Shown one piece after another: positions 47,328-57,900 of a stretch of 64,000 bases of DNA; positions within the stretch are counted from its first letter, which is position 1; each line of letters starts with the position of its first letter. Location of the stretch: positions 16,879,566 through 16,943,565 of the forward strand of contig OX336340.1 in the NCBI GenBank assembly GCA_946902875.1, in the 5' to 3' direction. The DNA is from Nematopogon swammerdamellus (taxonomy: Eukaryota > Arthropoda > Insecta > Lepidoptera > Adelidae). Both the position numbers and the translations under genes were made by a program. The notes below the pieces were generated by a model. That model ran no database searches. It was given only the letters and a program-made list of their open reading frames with translations, and had not been told where the DNA came from.

Positions 47328-49229
47328 TTTATTTGCGGCTTTACTCACGGTTTTTGTATCGCGTTGCCCCGACGTTTCGACTCGAACATTCGAGCCATTT
47401 TCAAGCGAGCTCCTGTGTCCGGCGGCGGTCAACGAGGAACTAGTCAGTTTGACATGTTCCGCCGTTGACGGAGATTGTAGCTGTGGGTAGTTTGAAGATG
47501 TTGGCTTTGAGCTGCGTTCCGGAGGTCCGCTGACAGACAAAAGGCACCTTATTGTCGGTGCTTAATGTTTTTGTCCTCAGCGGTGCTAGCACCGGATTCC
47601 ACGAAGGTGACAACTTTAACGCATCTTCCCTGTTGAAGTTGGCATGCTTGGCGATTTCTATGGACTCTCGAACAAGACGAGGGATGTGTCGGGTTTCAGT
47701 CGAGATTACCTCAACCTGATCGAACCTGATCCAATGGTTTATGCCGGAGTTCATATGTTCGCAGACTGCTGACTTCGTGGAATCTTGATTTTTGGCTGCC
47801 CTGATGTGTTCCGAAATACGCGTCGCTACGCTTCTCATGGTCTACCCCACGTAGACTTTCCCACAACTACACGGAATTTTGTACACACCTGCCGATTGCA
47901 GAGGTAGTTTGTCCTTCACGGAACGTATTGATTGACAGACTTTTCGATGTGGTTTAAAGACAGTGCCTATGCTTAGTTTCTTTAGTCTTCTACTAATTCT
48001 GTCAGTTACGCCTTGAATGTACGGAAGAAAAGCCCTCTCCCTTCTTGCAGTGTGTACGGCTGGTCCAGGTCTTCTTCTTCTTCTATGTAATGCATGTTGA
48101 CTGTATCCATTTTCCGATAATGTTTTCTTCACTAGCCTCTTTTCGGTCTCGACTTGGTCTTTGTCGCAGATACGTTCAGCGCGGCCTAACAACGCTCTAA
48201 CCACAGATTGACGCTGGTTGGGTGCGTGGTGTGAATCAGCTTGTAAGTACCTATTAGTATGTGTTGGCTTCCTGTAAACTGTATGACCAAGTGAGCCGTC
48301 CGCACGACGAGTGACGAGCACGTCTAAGAACGCTAGTCCATTGTTGTCTTCGAGCTCCATCGTAAATGTGATACGTGGATGGGCTGTGTTGATGTGGTCC
48401 AAAAACTCTTGTAGTGCTCGTTGTCCGTGTGGCCAGATTGCGAAAACATCGTCGACGTACCTCAGCCAGATGGTGGGAGCCAGCACTGCCGAACTTAATG
48501 CGCGCTCTTCAAGATTTTCCATGAAAAGGTTTGCAATAATCGGCGCTACCGGTGATCCCATGGCGACTCCATCTTTATGTATGTAGTGGTCATCGTTCCA
48601 TATAAAATAGTTTTCCGTGAGACAATGCTCAGCGATCTTCACATACTCCGTACTGGTATTGTTATTCTGTAATAAGTTTTTTATTATTTGTAGAGAGTCG
48701 AGTACGGGTACATTCCTATAGAGTGATTCAATGTCAAAACTCACTATGATGTCGGTCGGTGATACTATTAATTGTGCCAGTAAGTTCACAAAATGGAACG
48801 AATCTTTCACGAAAGAGGAAGTTTTTCCAGCTAGCGGTTGTAGGACGGATGCAACATGCTTTGCTAGTCGATATGTAGGTGAGTTTAGCTGACTGACTAT
48901 TGGCCTTAGTGGGACACCTGTTTTGTGAATTTTAGGTAAGCCATAGAATCGAGGGGGCTGCGGATTTACCTCCCTTAGTAACTTTCGAATTTCAGGAGGA
49001 ATGGGCGATCCATCATTGTTGATTATTTTTATGGTTTTTCGCATGACGCGCAAAGTGGAAGAATAGGTAATTTTCTCGTAATTGTCTGTGGCGAGCTTGA
49101 AAATGGCTCGAATGTTCGAGTCGAAACGTCGTCGCGGCAACGCGATACAAAAACCGTGAGTAAAGCCGCAAATAAATATTTCCACTATGAATGTTATCCA
49201 CGGATCTGTGACCACGGTAATCTTAAATC
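47328..49229 (-). mobile_element. Penelope-like element, 1902 bp, 16-bp target duplication
   Basis: The element is bounded by an exact 16-bp direct duplication ACATTTCTTGAAACTA (47312-47327 and 49230-49245), which marks it as a discrete insertion. Just inside both ends are inverted copies of one ~80-bp sequence (47328-47406 and 49095-49178, with TTTGCGGCTTTACTCACGG and TCGAACATTCGAGCC). This matches the pseudo-LTR arrangement of Penelope-like elements. Between them, on the minus strand, lies the RT plus GIY-YIG frame described separately. The N-terminal third of a typical PLE protein is missing, so the insertion was 5' truncated or the left repeat replaced it. Helicoverpa and other moths are known to carry PLEs. 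Confidence 0.88.
47440..49215 (-). pseudogene. Penelope-like reverse transcriptase with GIY-YIG endonuclease, one stop
   Basis: The first frame (47842-49215, 457 residues) has PLE-type RT motifs: GLPKIHK at residues 92-98, FDIESLYRNVP at 160-170 (motif A), GVAMGSPVAP at 216-225 and the catalytic YVDD at 253-256. At 443-457 it enters the GIY-YIG signature (GVYKIPCSCGKVYVG). A single TAG (47842-47844) then interrupts; the next codons continue in the same frame from 47841 down to 47440 with RSVATRISEH, AVCEH and the conserved R..RESIEIAKH region of the nuclease domain. The RT would copy the element RNA from a nick made by the GIY-YIG nuclease in the nucleus. With the stop the nuclease domain is lost. 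The ATG at 49215 lies within or next to the terminal repeat and is probably not the ancestral start. The protein is shorter than a full PLE (about 800 residues), lacking the N-terminus. Confidence 0.88.
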
Positions 49230-49299
49230 ACATTTCTTGAAACTAGTTTAACGCTGTATGTTTCTTCTATCATAGGTACATACCGTTTAAGTCCGGTAC

Positions 49300-49575
49300 T
49301 TAAAAAGAATAGCCCCAATGCATCTCTTCCCGCGCATGTCGTAAAAGGCGACTAAGGGATAAGGAAAAGGTGCTGGAAAGGGCGACCTAGCCATCTCTCA
49401 CCTTGGCACGGTCCTAACATCGAGTCATGCAGCAGGTGGGTTTTCATGCCTTACTTGCCGTTTGATCTTGTCCTTATACATTGCTAAATGTGGTGGTCGG
49501 TGTTGTGCTGTAATTTACTGGAGTATTTGCAGCACAACACCGATCCCGATTGTCGGTTCTACGACCATGATTAAG
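49300..49575 (+). repeat. GTGGGGCCGGTAC module, copy 2 (diverged)
   Basis: Shares with 24305-24620 the series GAATAGCCCCAATGCATCTC, CATGTCGTAAAAGGCGACTA, CACCTTGGCACGGTC, GAGTCATGCAGCAGGT and AGCACAACACCGAT. It starts about 50 bases beyond the PLE target duplication. Confidence 0.6.
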
Positions 49576-50020
49576 GTTGAAGGTTGAATTCTTAAAAAAA
49601 AAAGCAAAAAAAAGCGGAAAATTCTCGAGCGAAAGTTTTCCCAGAAACTAGAAAGCGAGTACCAAAGCCTCTACAGGAGTTGTTTTCTAAATGACAATCA
49701 CTTGCCCTAAGTTTGGGGTCACTGTTGTGATCCCTTCTCTAATTACTTTTGGGAACAGGGCTCAAGTTAAATGACACTTGACGAAGATAGTATGCTACTC
49801 GCAAAGGCAAGTAAGCTTGTGCGAAGTTAGCTTATAGCAGGAGCCAAGTAACTTTGCCATTGTGAAATGTGTCTAAAATCTATGGCATGTAAAGTGTGTA
49901 AGTGAATGGCTGAGAAGTTGAACGTGTAGCTGACTTCACATCGTAAGCGACGCCTGATATACGCGACAAAGTAATTAGTTGGATACTTATTTTGTTGATT
50001 GGTCTTCAAATTTATTTTAA

Positions 50021-50150
50021 TATAGCTTTTGCCCGCGGTTTCGCTCGCGCGTGAAATTCGCATTTAAAAAGAAGAAAGTAAGTAAAAAAGAAGACAGAGT
50101 TGCGTTCAGTTGGTTTTAAAAACAACCTGAACGCAAAAAGGTTTTGAAAA
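50021..50150 (+). repeat. Helitron-like terminus fragment
   Basis: TATAGCTTTTGCCCGCGGTT followed by TCGCTCGCGCGTGAAATTCG and AAAGAAGAAAGTAAGTAA, the same order as at 32296-32350. The GC-rich hairpin-like end matches the reverse complement of moth Helitron 3' termini. No Rep/helicase frame is present. Confidence 0.5.
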
Positions 50151-50572
50151 AAAAAGGAATTACTATTATAAAAACAAAAAAATTTAATGGCGATTATGCT
50201 TACTTATGGTACGTGTAAAGTTGAAATCAGAGCATTACGCAGCTAAAAACGACACAGATAAGTAAACAATATTACATAAACATAGGAATTTAGAGATTGC
50301 TGTACTTAGACTCAAACGAGATTGCTATATTGCTTTTTAGAAATTCTCTCAAGAGTTTGGAAAATAGGATATTACTTTTTCTAAATGAAACCATTTCGTT
50401 TGCTCTTGCTTCGTGGTCTCTAGTGTGCTTACCTGACAAACTTTCCCTTTTCTAAGAAAGTAAAATAAAAGCCCGAATTCAAGTATTACCACTTGACCCT
50501 TTTACGTCAAACGAGAAGGAAACCTACCTCCGTATTTTGCATGAACGGTACGGTTCTATTTTGTTCACATTT

Positions 50573-50790
50573 CAGCCCATTACACCACCTTCCTTGGGGA
50601 ATTCAGTGCCATGCCAGCGTATCCCTCTGATCTTGCCGGCTACACTGAACGAGACAGATAGGAAGAATTATTTTTCTTAGCCGTTTCGACTGACTTTATT
50701 TCAGTGCGGGGGCGGATGGTGCCTTTCGGGTAAGGTTTTATTCAACCACCTATTGGTAAGGAACCTACTCTTACATGGAATCCGAAAAAT
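50573..50790 (-). mobile_element. Chimeric SINE body, diverged
   Basis: Reverse complement of the SINE body: CATTACACCACCTTCCTTGG, CTTGCCGGCTACACTGAACG, GCCGTTTCGACTGACTTTAT and AACCACCTATTGGTAAGGAA. Old copy without a clear tail. Confidence 0.65.
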
Positions 50791-50887
50791 GTTAGTGATA
50801 TAAATCCAATTACTATTTGACGTCTTCGAACTCACTGCAAATAAGAAATGAAATTGATATACTGAGAAAATTAATTAAGACGCAATA

Positions 50888-51055
50888 TCAGGTCCAAGTT
50901 CAAGAGGCCCGCCAATAGGCACCTGTCAGGCCGGCATGACATTTGCAATCAAATTTCATGAACATTTGCCATACGAACAAATCATTGGGGTCGTTTCACA
51001 CCTTATGGGTTGGCCTTTTGGCGTTACGTGTCGAGCTTTTTATAAATTATATTTT
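50888..51055 (+). mobile_element. LINE-A 3' end fragment
   Basis: CACCTGTCAGGCCGGCATGA, TTGGGGTCGTTTCACACCTT and the closing TGTCGAGCTTTTTATAAATT align with the LINE-A 3' end. Truncated and diverged. Confidence 0.75.
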
Positions 51056-51059
51056 TCCA

Positions 51060-52400
51060 ATCATAAAAATAAAAAAATTTAAAATTAAATAAAAGTAAAA
51101 TGTTTGTAAGTATTGCGTTTGCATCCTCCGCACGCTGTAAGTAATTTTGGCCATATAGACGAAATTCCGCCGTGGTCCTATTCAAACATTCAAATATTTT
51201 CCTGACTTATATTTTCGTAGAAGATCTCTTTACGCAATTTGGCACCGTTAAAGGAAATTACCCTGTAAGACGCGAAATCGTCGTGTCGGTATTTCCAAAG
51301 AGAACATTAAATATTCGTGTCCTTATTTATAATCTCGAAGAACTCGTTCTAAAATCAAATAATCAGCACTTGCTGTAACATTGCGGTGTACGAATCTTTC
51401 TAGATAATAAATATATACATTCGGTTATTATTTCTGAAGTTATGAAAGTTCTGTTGTTGAGTTACATAATATACTTACTTGAAGTTCTACTATTATATAA
51501 TATGTATAAGGTTTAAAGAAGTATTAAATATTAAATAATATAATAGGCGTAGGTATTAAAGTATTTATGTAGTATCGCTAGTTATTCTATCTATAAATTT
51601 ATTTAAAGTAAAAAAAAAATTTTTAAACATTGCCCCAAAATATTCTTGTTGAATAGAATGCTCTACGGCATTAAGTTCGCCTATTGTAATTAATTTGTAT
51701 GAACTGTTAGTTAATAAAGAATGTACATATATACATTCTAATAGATTTTTGTCTTATTCTGAGGTAAAAAAAATTCACTGTATGGAACCACTCAAGTAGG
51801 TACCTAAAGTGTTTATTGGGAATATTTTCACAGCGTTTCAGTGATTAACTCCGGAAATAAGTCTTCCATTCCCGCCAGCACATTTACTTCGAAATCGCTT
51901 AGTCGGCCAGATAATGTGGTCCCACTACGAGTCGACTCCTTTGACCATCTCGTGGCAGGTTGTTTTAAGGGTTAGTAATATAGAGTAGAAGTTCCATTAG
52001 ACGGTTTACACACGGATAAGGCGACAAAGTCCAGAAGCTGGAAGCGTGTGGCAATTAGCTCCATATAGCTCGGATACGGTCAGCAGATCACAAGAGTATA
52101 CAATATTGTCTACAGATTTGAAACACCTGCGCACTGATGTTCAGACGCAGTGAACTATTGAAATCAGGTCAGTAGGATGTAATTGTGTTGAAATTCGACA
52201 TACCAGCTTCTTTGCTCTAACTGGCGCTCTAGTTGGAAATACTCAGTATCAGGAGGCACGGAGAATTCTGATTGGGTTAGAAAATATTTGCGCAGACGAA
52301 AAGCAACAATTTTTTTGGCAATATCCTTGTTCGAAAATCAAGTGATTATCAACATTTTTTGAGGTGTAAGACCATATTATATCATTGTTATAATATCATT
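51060..52400. other. No gene recognised
   Basis: AT-rich sequence. One 68-residue frame at 51172-51378 has no recognisable motif, and I would not call it a gene. Confidence 0.4.
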
Positions 52401-52798
52401 GTCAGCCTCGATAGCTCAGTGTTGCAGACAGTCAACTGTCGCTATTGAATGTTAAGCAACGCTGGGTGCGGTCAGTACTTGGATGGGTGACCGCTGACCG
52501 TTGGAGGCTGACCGAGGTTCGGATTCCTCGTAAAACTGTAGGTCCCTTCCCTCCTATTATTACTTGGTGGTAGGGTTTAACCCGCCCGGGTTGGTACCAC
52601 CGCACTGAATGAAACGTCGGTTAAAAACGGCTATGTAAATAGTTTGTGTTTTCCGACCAGTTCAGTGTAGCCGGCACGATCAAAGGGGGAAGCACTGACA
52701 TGGCACCTAGTTCACCCGGTGTTATGGGCTGACATCACGGACGTTGTAGGTGATGTAGCCGACCGTGTCAGTTTCCATAAAAAAAAAAAAAAAAAAAA
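52401..52798 (+). mobile_element. Full-length 5S/tRNA chimeric SINE
   Basis: The head opens GTCAGCCTCGATAGCTCAGT (tRNA-like A-box). It continues at 52452-52494 with TTAAGCAACGCTGGGTGCGG and TCAGTACTTGGATGGGTGAC, which match the 3' half of insect 5S rRNA. It then has a B-box-like GAGGTTCGGATTCC at 52514-52527. The body and tail carry GTTGGTACCACCGCACTGAA, CAGTTCAGTGTAGCCGGCAC, GTTATGGGCTGACATCACGG and GTGATGTAGCCGACCGTGTC, then TTTCCATAAA and an A-run to 52798. A 5S-derived chimeric SINE family (HaSE3) has been described in Helicoverpa armigera; I recall that structure but have not aligned to it. Mobilisation would rely on a partner LINE, probably of RTE type. Confidence 0.85.
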
Positions 52799-53005
52799 TC
52801 ATATACACTCTTACTCGTGTGTGTGTTTAATATATATTAAGCACAATGTGCACCAAATAACAAAGTTTGTTTCACCTTTTCACGATTACAAATTCTGTGC
52901 AATTTCGTACACAACATGTCATGTTATGGTCTGTCTCTTGTGAGCTGAAACTTGGAGCGCGCTGTAAGAGAGGGAGATTGTCCAATCGCTGGTGGTCTCG
53001 TACTT

Positions 53006-53409
53006 AAAGTCTACTACGGGAGTGCCTCTGATTGGTATCCTAGGTCTGGCTCCGGCGTCGGCACCTCAGCGAACCTAGCGGAGAAAACGTTCCACATCTG
53101 ACGGTTAACTGAATCGGATATTAGTTTGGTCGTTTATCTTTGGTGGTTTAGTTATAGAGGGTAGGGGTAATATTTTTTCGATCTCGGTCGTAAGTTCGAG
53201 CCCCTTTTGTCTATGTTTTTTTGTTTTATTTATTTTCTTGTCAAACATTGTTAGGGTTTTATATTAGATTTTGGTTATTTTATTTATATCCACATAAAAC
53301 ACTTTATTTTCGGAAGTACAAACTTACTTCCGAAATTTATATTTCCCATTAAAGTGCATTCTTCAGTCACTGAGAACGACCAATCAGAGGCACTCCCGTA
53401 TTAGACTTT
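53006..53409. repeat. 31-bp inverted repeat around a small hairpin
   Basis: 53006-53036 and 53379-53409 are near-perfect complements containing CGGGAGTGCCTCTGATTGGT. Between them lies a shorter hairpin (TTTCGGAAGTA...TACTTCCGAAA, about 53308-53336) and a B-box-like AAGTTCGAGCCCC near 53191-53203. Possibly a small non-autonomous element of ~404 bp. Confidence 0.6.
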
Positions 53410-53848
53410 GGAAATATACAGCCCGGGCGCGTTCGGTGTAGTCATTGAGTGTCGTGTTAGTTGTTTTTTAGCTTAAAAAAAATTCTCCCAGGACGAAAAA
53501 AGTATTCTTTATTGTTGCGATACTCATTGTTTCTGCTGATGGTAGTAACGACCGGATTCGTTGAATTATTTCGTTGAAATTTATGTGAAGGAGGCACAGA
53601 TCGAGGCATCTACTTCGATGTTTAATGTACCTACCTAGATATTAAATTGCAAGAACACAAATTCTTAGAAATTAAATCTACGGTGATAGCTATCGATAAC
53701 GCGATATTTTTATCGAATCTGAAAAGCTTTGCTTAGGAGCAAACTGCACTTCTAAGTAATGAAAAATACAATAATACATTGTAGAAAGACTAGGTACCAA
53801 GTTATATGTTTGCGGAATTTTAATTTTCAATTATTAACCGTACCATTC

Positions 53849-54222
53849 GTCAGCCTCGGTAGCTCAGTGGTGCGGTTGATACTGTCGGTCGAATCATAAG
53901 CACACCTGGGCGCGGTCAGTGTATGGATGCGTGACAGCTCGACCGTTGGAGGCTGACCGTGGTTCGGATTCTACGTAAAAATGTAGATCCCTTCTCTTCT
54001 TACCTTACTAGATGGTATTTTTTAACCCGCCCGGGTTTATACCATCGCACTGAATGAATGGTCAGTTGAATCGTCTATGTAAATAGTTAGTATGTTCCGT
54101 CCAATTCAGTTCGACCGAAGAGAAACACTGACATGACACCTAGTTCACCAAGGTTTTATGTCCTGACATCATAGATGTAGTAGGTGATAATATAGCCAAC
54201 CGTGTCAGTTTCCATAAAAAAA
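53849..54222 (+). mobile_element. Full-length 5S/tRNA chimeric SINE, older copy
   Basis: Same order as 52401-52798: GTCAGCCTCGGTAGCTCAGT, GGGCGCGGTCAGTGTATGG, GTGGTTCGGATTC, body and tail to CCGTGTCAGTTTCCATAAAA. It is more diverged and has small insertions (for example in GTGATAATATAGCC). The GTGGTGCGG after the A-box makes its tRNA resemblance clearer than in the younger copy. Confidence 0.85.
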
Positions 54223-54364
54223 CCATAGGCGTACGGAACGACAAATTAGTAAACTTATTATGAAGTTTAAATATTTTAAATTTATTTAGGGAACTACCAT
54301 AGCCGACTATCAAGGTAGACCAATGATGGTCGGCTATGGAACTACACAAATTCTTCTCGGACAC

Positions 54365-54941
54365 CGCTTTCTATGCTGACGCCCGCACTGCAATGCAGCA
54401 GCAGGGTTGAAAATTTTTTCCGTTTAAACAGACCAATGCTTTTTTTGCCGACTCTGTGCTGCAGTCGCACGCTGACGGTACATTACAGCACTTTGTCCTC
54501 TAGTCATTACGTCGTTGGTGTGAAAATAACAATCTAGAGGGGTTAGAAACTTGGCGAGGAGGGGAAAGAAAAGTGCCCAAAGACGAAATTACAAATTTGT
54601 ATCTATCTTTTTCGCACTCGTTTATTCTCCCATTTTCTGCCCGCCTCAATTGTAGTGCATGCGGACGGTATTAAAGTAAAATTAACGTATAATAATACCG
54701 TTTCTGGGTATTTATTTACGTAGGGTAAGCAACCATGATGGGTGTATATTTTAAATTTATTATATTTCCAAAGGATTCATTCAAACCCAACCTGATTTGC
54801 GCTGTTGAGAACATACTTTTCTATTTAATTTAATCTCCAAATACTAAAATAACTCAAAATTCGGCATATGTATGATAAAATTAGCGTATGAAAATATTTA
54901 ATTTAATTATAGTTATAATTAAATAATAATAATAATAATTG
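54365..54941. other. No gene recognised
   Basis: AT-rich 5' flank of LINE-A, with an (AAT)n tract at 54919-54940 that directly abuts the GC-rich start of the LINE. A hairpin from two GTCGGCTATGG-type arms lies at 54296-54341, immediately before it. Confidence 0.5.
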
Positions 54942-57900
54942 GGGGGTAAAGTTGTTCGCGTCCGTGACACCTTAAGGTCCTCAAGTCACACGTGCCTCCT
55001 GGGTGGTGCCAAATGAACAGCAAACAGCGTGTGGTAGATCTTCGGATCGCCTGGGTCCGCCACCACACCCCGGGAAACAATTACACCGCCATAATAGTTC
55101 GCTGTGTTCCGGTGTACTTCCCGGGGACCCAGTGGTGGTGGGGCTGGTCACGACAAGGAGCGGGCCAGCGGATCTAAAGCGGATTCGCTGTTCGGGAGTG
55201 ATGCATCGACACGGTTGCCAGGGAGACCCGGTTAAACGGTTATTCCGCTGGCCGCCCGCCGGGTAGTATAGGGGCCCAATCGCGTCTAACCAACGCGAGA
55301 GGCTGCCCTGGTCAACCGGCGCATAATCCCGGAGTGGTCCGTCGTGCCGGATGGTGACCGGAGTAGGGGTCCCGGCGGCCACTTCCGGGGGGGACCGGGG
55401 GCCCTTCCGTCTTCCGTGTCGGTGCGCCACGAACCTGAGCAGATAGCGATGAAGCTAGGAGCTGCGCTTTACCCGTAAATTGTCGTGACCGCCCTTCAAG
55501 CCTACCTCTCCCCCTCTAAAAAACTATGGCAGCGCAAAGGAAAGTGAAAAAACGTTGTACAGCGGTGCACACCCCCACCTATTTTAGCGTTGACATGACC
55601 AACGTGCGGGGGTTGCACTCCAACTTGAATGCCGTCCACCATCACCTGGAGACGGCGAAGCCGGCTTTACTCTTCCTGACAGAAACGCAAAAATCCTGCC
55701 CTGCCGACACTACTTACTTGCATTACCCCGGCTACACCCTGGAAGAAGCCTTCCGACCTCGGGCCGGGGTTTGCATGTTCGCTAGGGCGGATATTTGCTG
55801 TCGTCGCCTGCGCTGCCTGGAGGATCCCGAACTATCTATTCTGTGGGTTCATGTGGATTTGGGGACGGAATCGCGTGTGTACGCCTGTATCTACAGGTCG
55901 CACTCAGGCGACGCCGGGACAGCTCGATTATTCGAGCACTTGAGTAGAGCGGCAGATGAAGTGCAAGAGCGGTTTCCCTCCGCGGATATGGTTCTGCTTG
56001 GAGATTTTAATGCCCACCACGAGGTGTGGCTGGGCTCCGGGAGAACTGACTTCGCGGGGAGAGCCGCCTACGACTTCGCCCTGACGCATGACCTGTCTCA
56101 ACTGGTAGATCAACCTACCAGAGTGCCAGATATAGACGGTCATGTACCCTCTCTGCTGGATCTTCTGCTGACGACGAACCCTGCTGGATACAAAGTCACA
56201 GTGAGCGCTCCTCTTGGCTCCTCTGACCACTGTCTAGTGGGGTCCACGGTGCCATTTTCGCCTCCTCAGTCCCGTACTGGAGGAATGCGTCGAATTTGGC
56301 ACTACGCCTCAGCAGATTGGGATGGTATGCGAGAATACCTCGCATCCTACCCATGGAGAGAGCTATGCTTCAGTTCGGATGATCCGTCGGAATGCGCCAA
56401 TGCCGTAGCCGAGGTGGTTCTGGGGGGTATGGAGATGTTTATTCCCAGCGCCCTCGTCCGCCTCGGTGGTAAAAGCCAGCCCTGGTACAGCCGCGACTGT
56501 GCTGAAGCTGTCGCAGCTAATGGCGCAGCTTATCGTGCATGGTCGTGCGCTCGTGCCAGACGCGATCCAAATGTATCCGAACTGAAGAAAGAATACAACC
56601 GCCTCTCCAGATCCTGCAAGAGGGCTATTGCCAGGGCCAAATTCGAGCATATCGGCAGAGTTGGTGATAGGCTGAACCAGCACCCAACTGGGAGCCGTGA
56701 GTTTTGGTCTCTCGCCAAATCTGTCGAATCGAATTTTTGCCGCTCCTCACTTCCACCACTGCAGTGTCCTGGGGGCTCACTTGCCCACTCCGCAAAGGAG
56801 AAAGCCGATTTATTGGTGTCTCTCTTTGCGGGGAACTCCAACCTGGACGATGGGGGTGCCATCCCTCCATCCATAACTAGGTGTGAGAACTCTATGCCGG
56901 AAGTACAGTTCCGACAACGAACTGTGCGGGCGGAGCTTCTCTCCCTAGACACCAGGAAGGCGAGTGGGCCGGATAGGATTCCTGCATTGGTGCTGAAACG
57001 GTGTGCTCCCGAGCTGGCTCCAGTGCTAACGCGCCTTTTCCGCCTCTCTTACTCTGCTTCCCGTGTGCCGGCAGCCTGGAAATCTGCATTTGTTCAAGCG
57101 GTCCCCAAAAAGGGCGACCGCTCAAACCCTTCGAACTACCGACCTATAGCGATTACCCCCCTACTCTGCAAGGTGATGGAGCGTATTATCAACGCCCAGC
57201 TCATGGCGTACCTGGAGACAAGTAACCTCATCAGCGATCGGCAATATGGCTTTCGGCCAAACCGATCTGCTGGTGATCTCCTAGCGTACGTCACTCACCT
57301 TTGGGGGGAATCGCTTGAAGGACATGGTGAATCCTTGGCAATTGGCCTCGATATTGCCAAGGCATTCGATAGGGTTTGGCACAAATCGCTCCTGGGCAAG
57401 CTTCCGGCGTACGGACTTCCTTCTGGCCTCTGCGACTGGGTCGCCGACTTCCTACATGGGCGTAGCATTCAGGTCCTAGTGGACGGTTGCTCGTCGGACG
57501 CCATGTCAGTGAATGCCGGCGTACCGCAGGGATCTGTGCTGTCACCCACACTGTTTCTTCTGCATATCAATGACATGCTGCCACTCGGCAACATACATTG
57601 TTATGCGGATGACAGTACAGCACACGGATCCTATACCAGTCACCCTTCAGCCAGACGAGAAGTTGTGGATGAAAAGAGGCGAAGACTTGTATCTGAACTC
57701 GAACAAACGCTTCGGTCTATTTCCGAATGGGGCCGTAGCAATTTGGTCGAGTTCAACGCTTCAAAAACACAAGTTTGCGCGTTCAGTGCGAAGAGGGCGG
57801 CGTTCACACCAGCTCCTTCCTTCCAAGGCACGTCGCTTAAATTAAGCGACCACCTCGGGGTCCTCGGAGTCGAACTGTCGCACGACCTAAATTACCGGCG

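Noticed and set aside
52447..52494. 5S rRNA gene
   Set aside because: Only part of the 5S sequence is present and it is embedded in a SINE that recurs elsewhere in the window.
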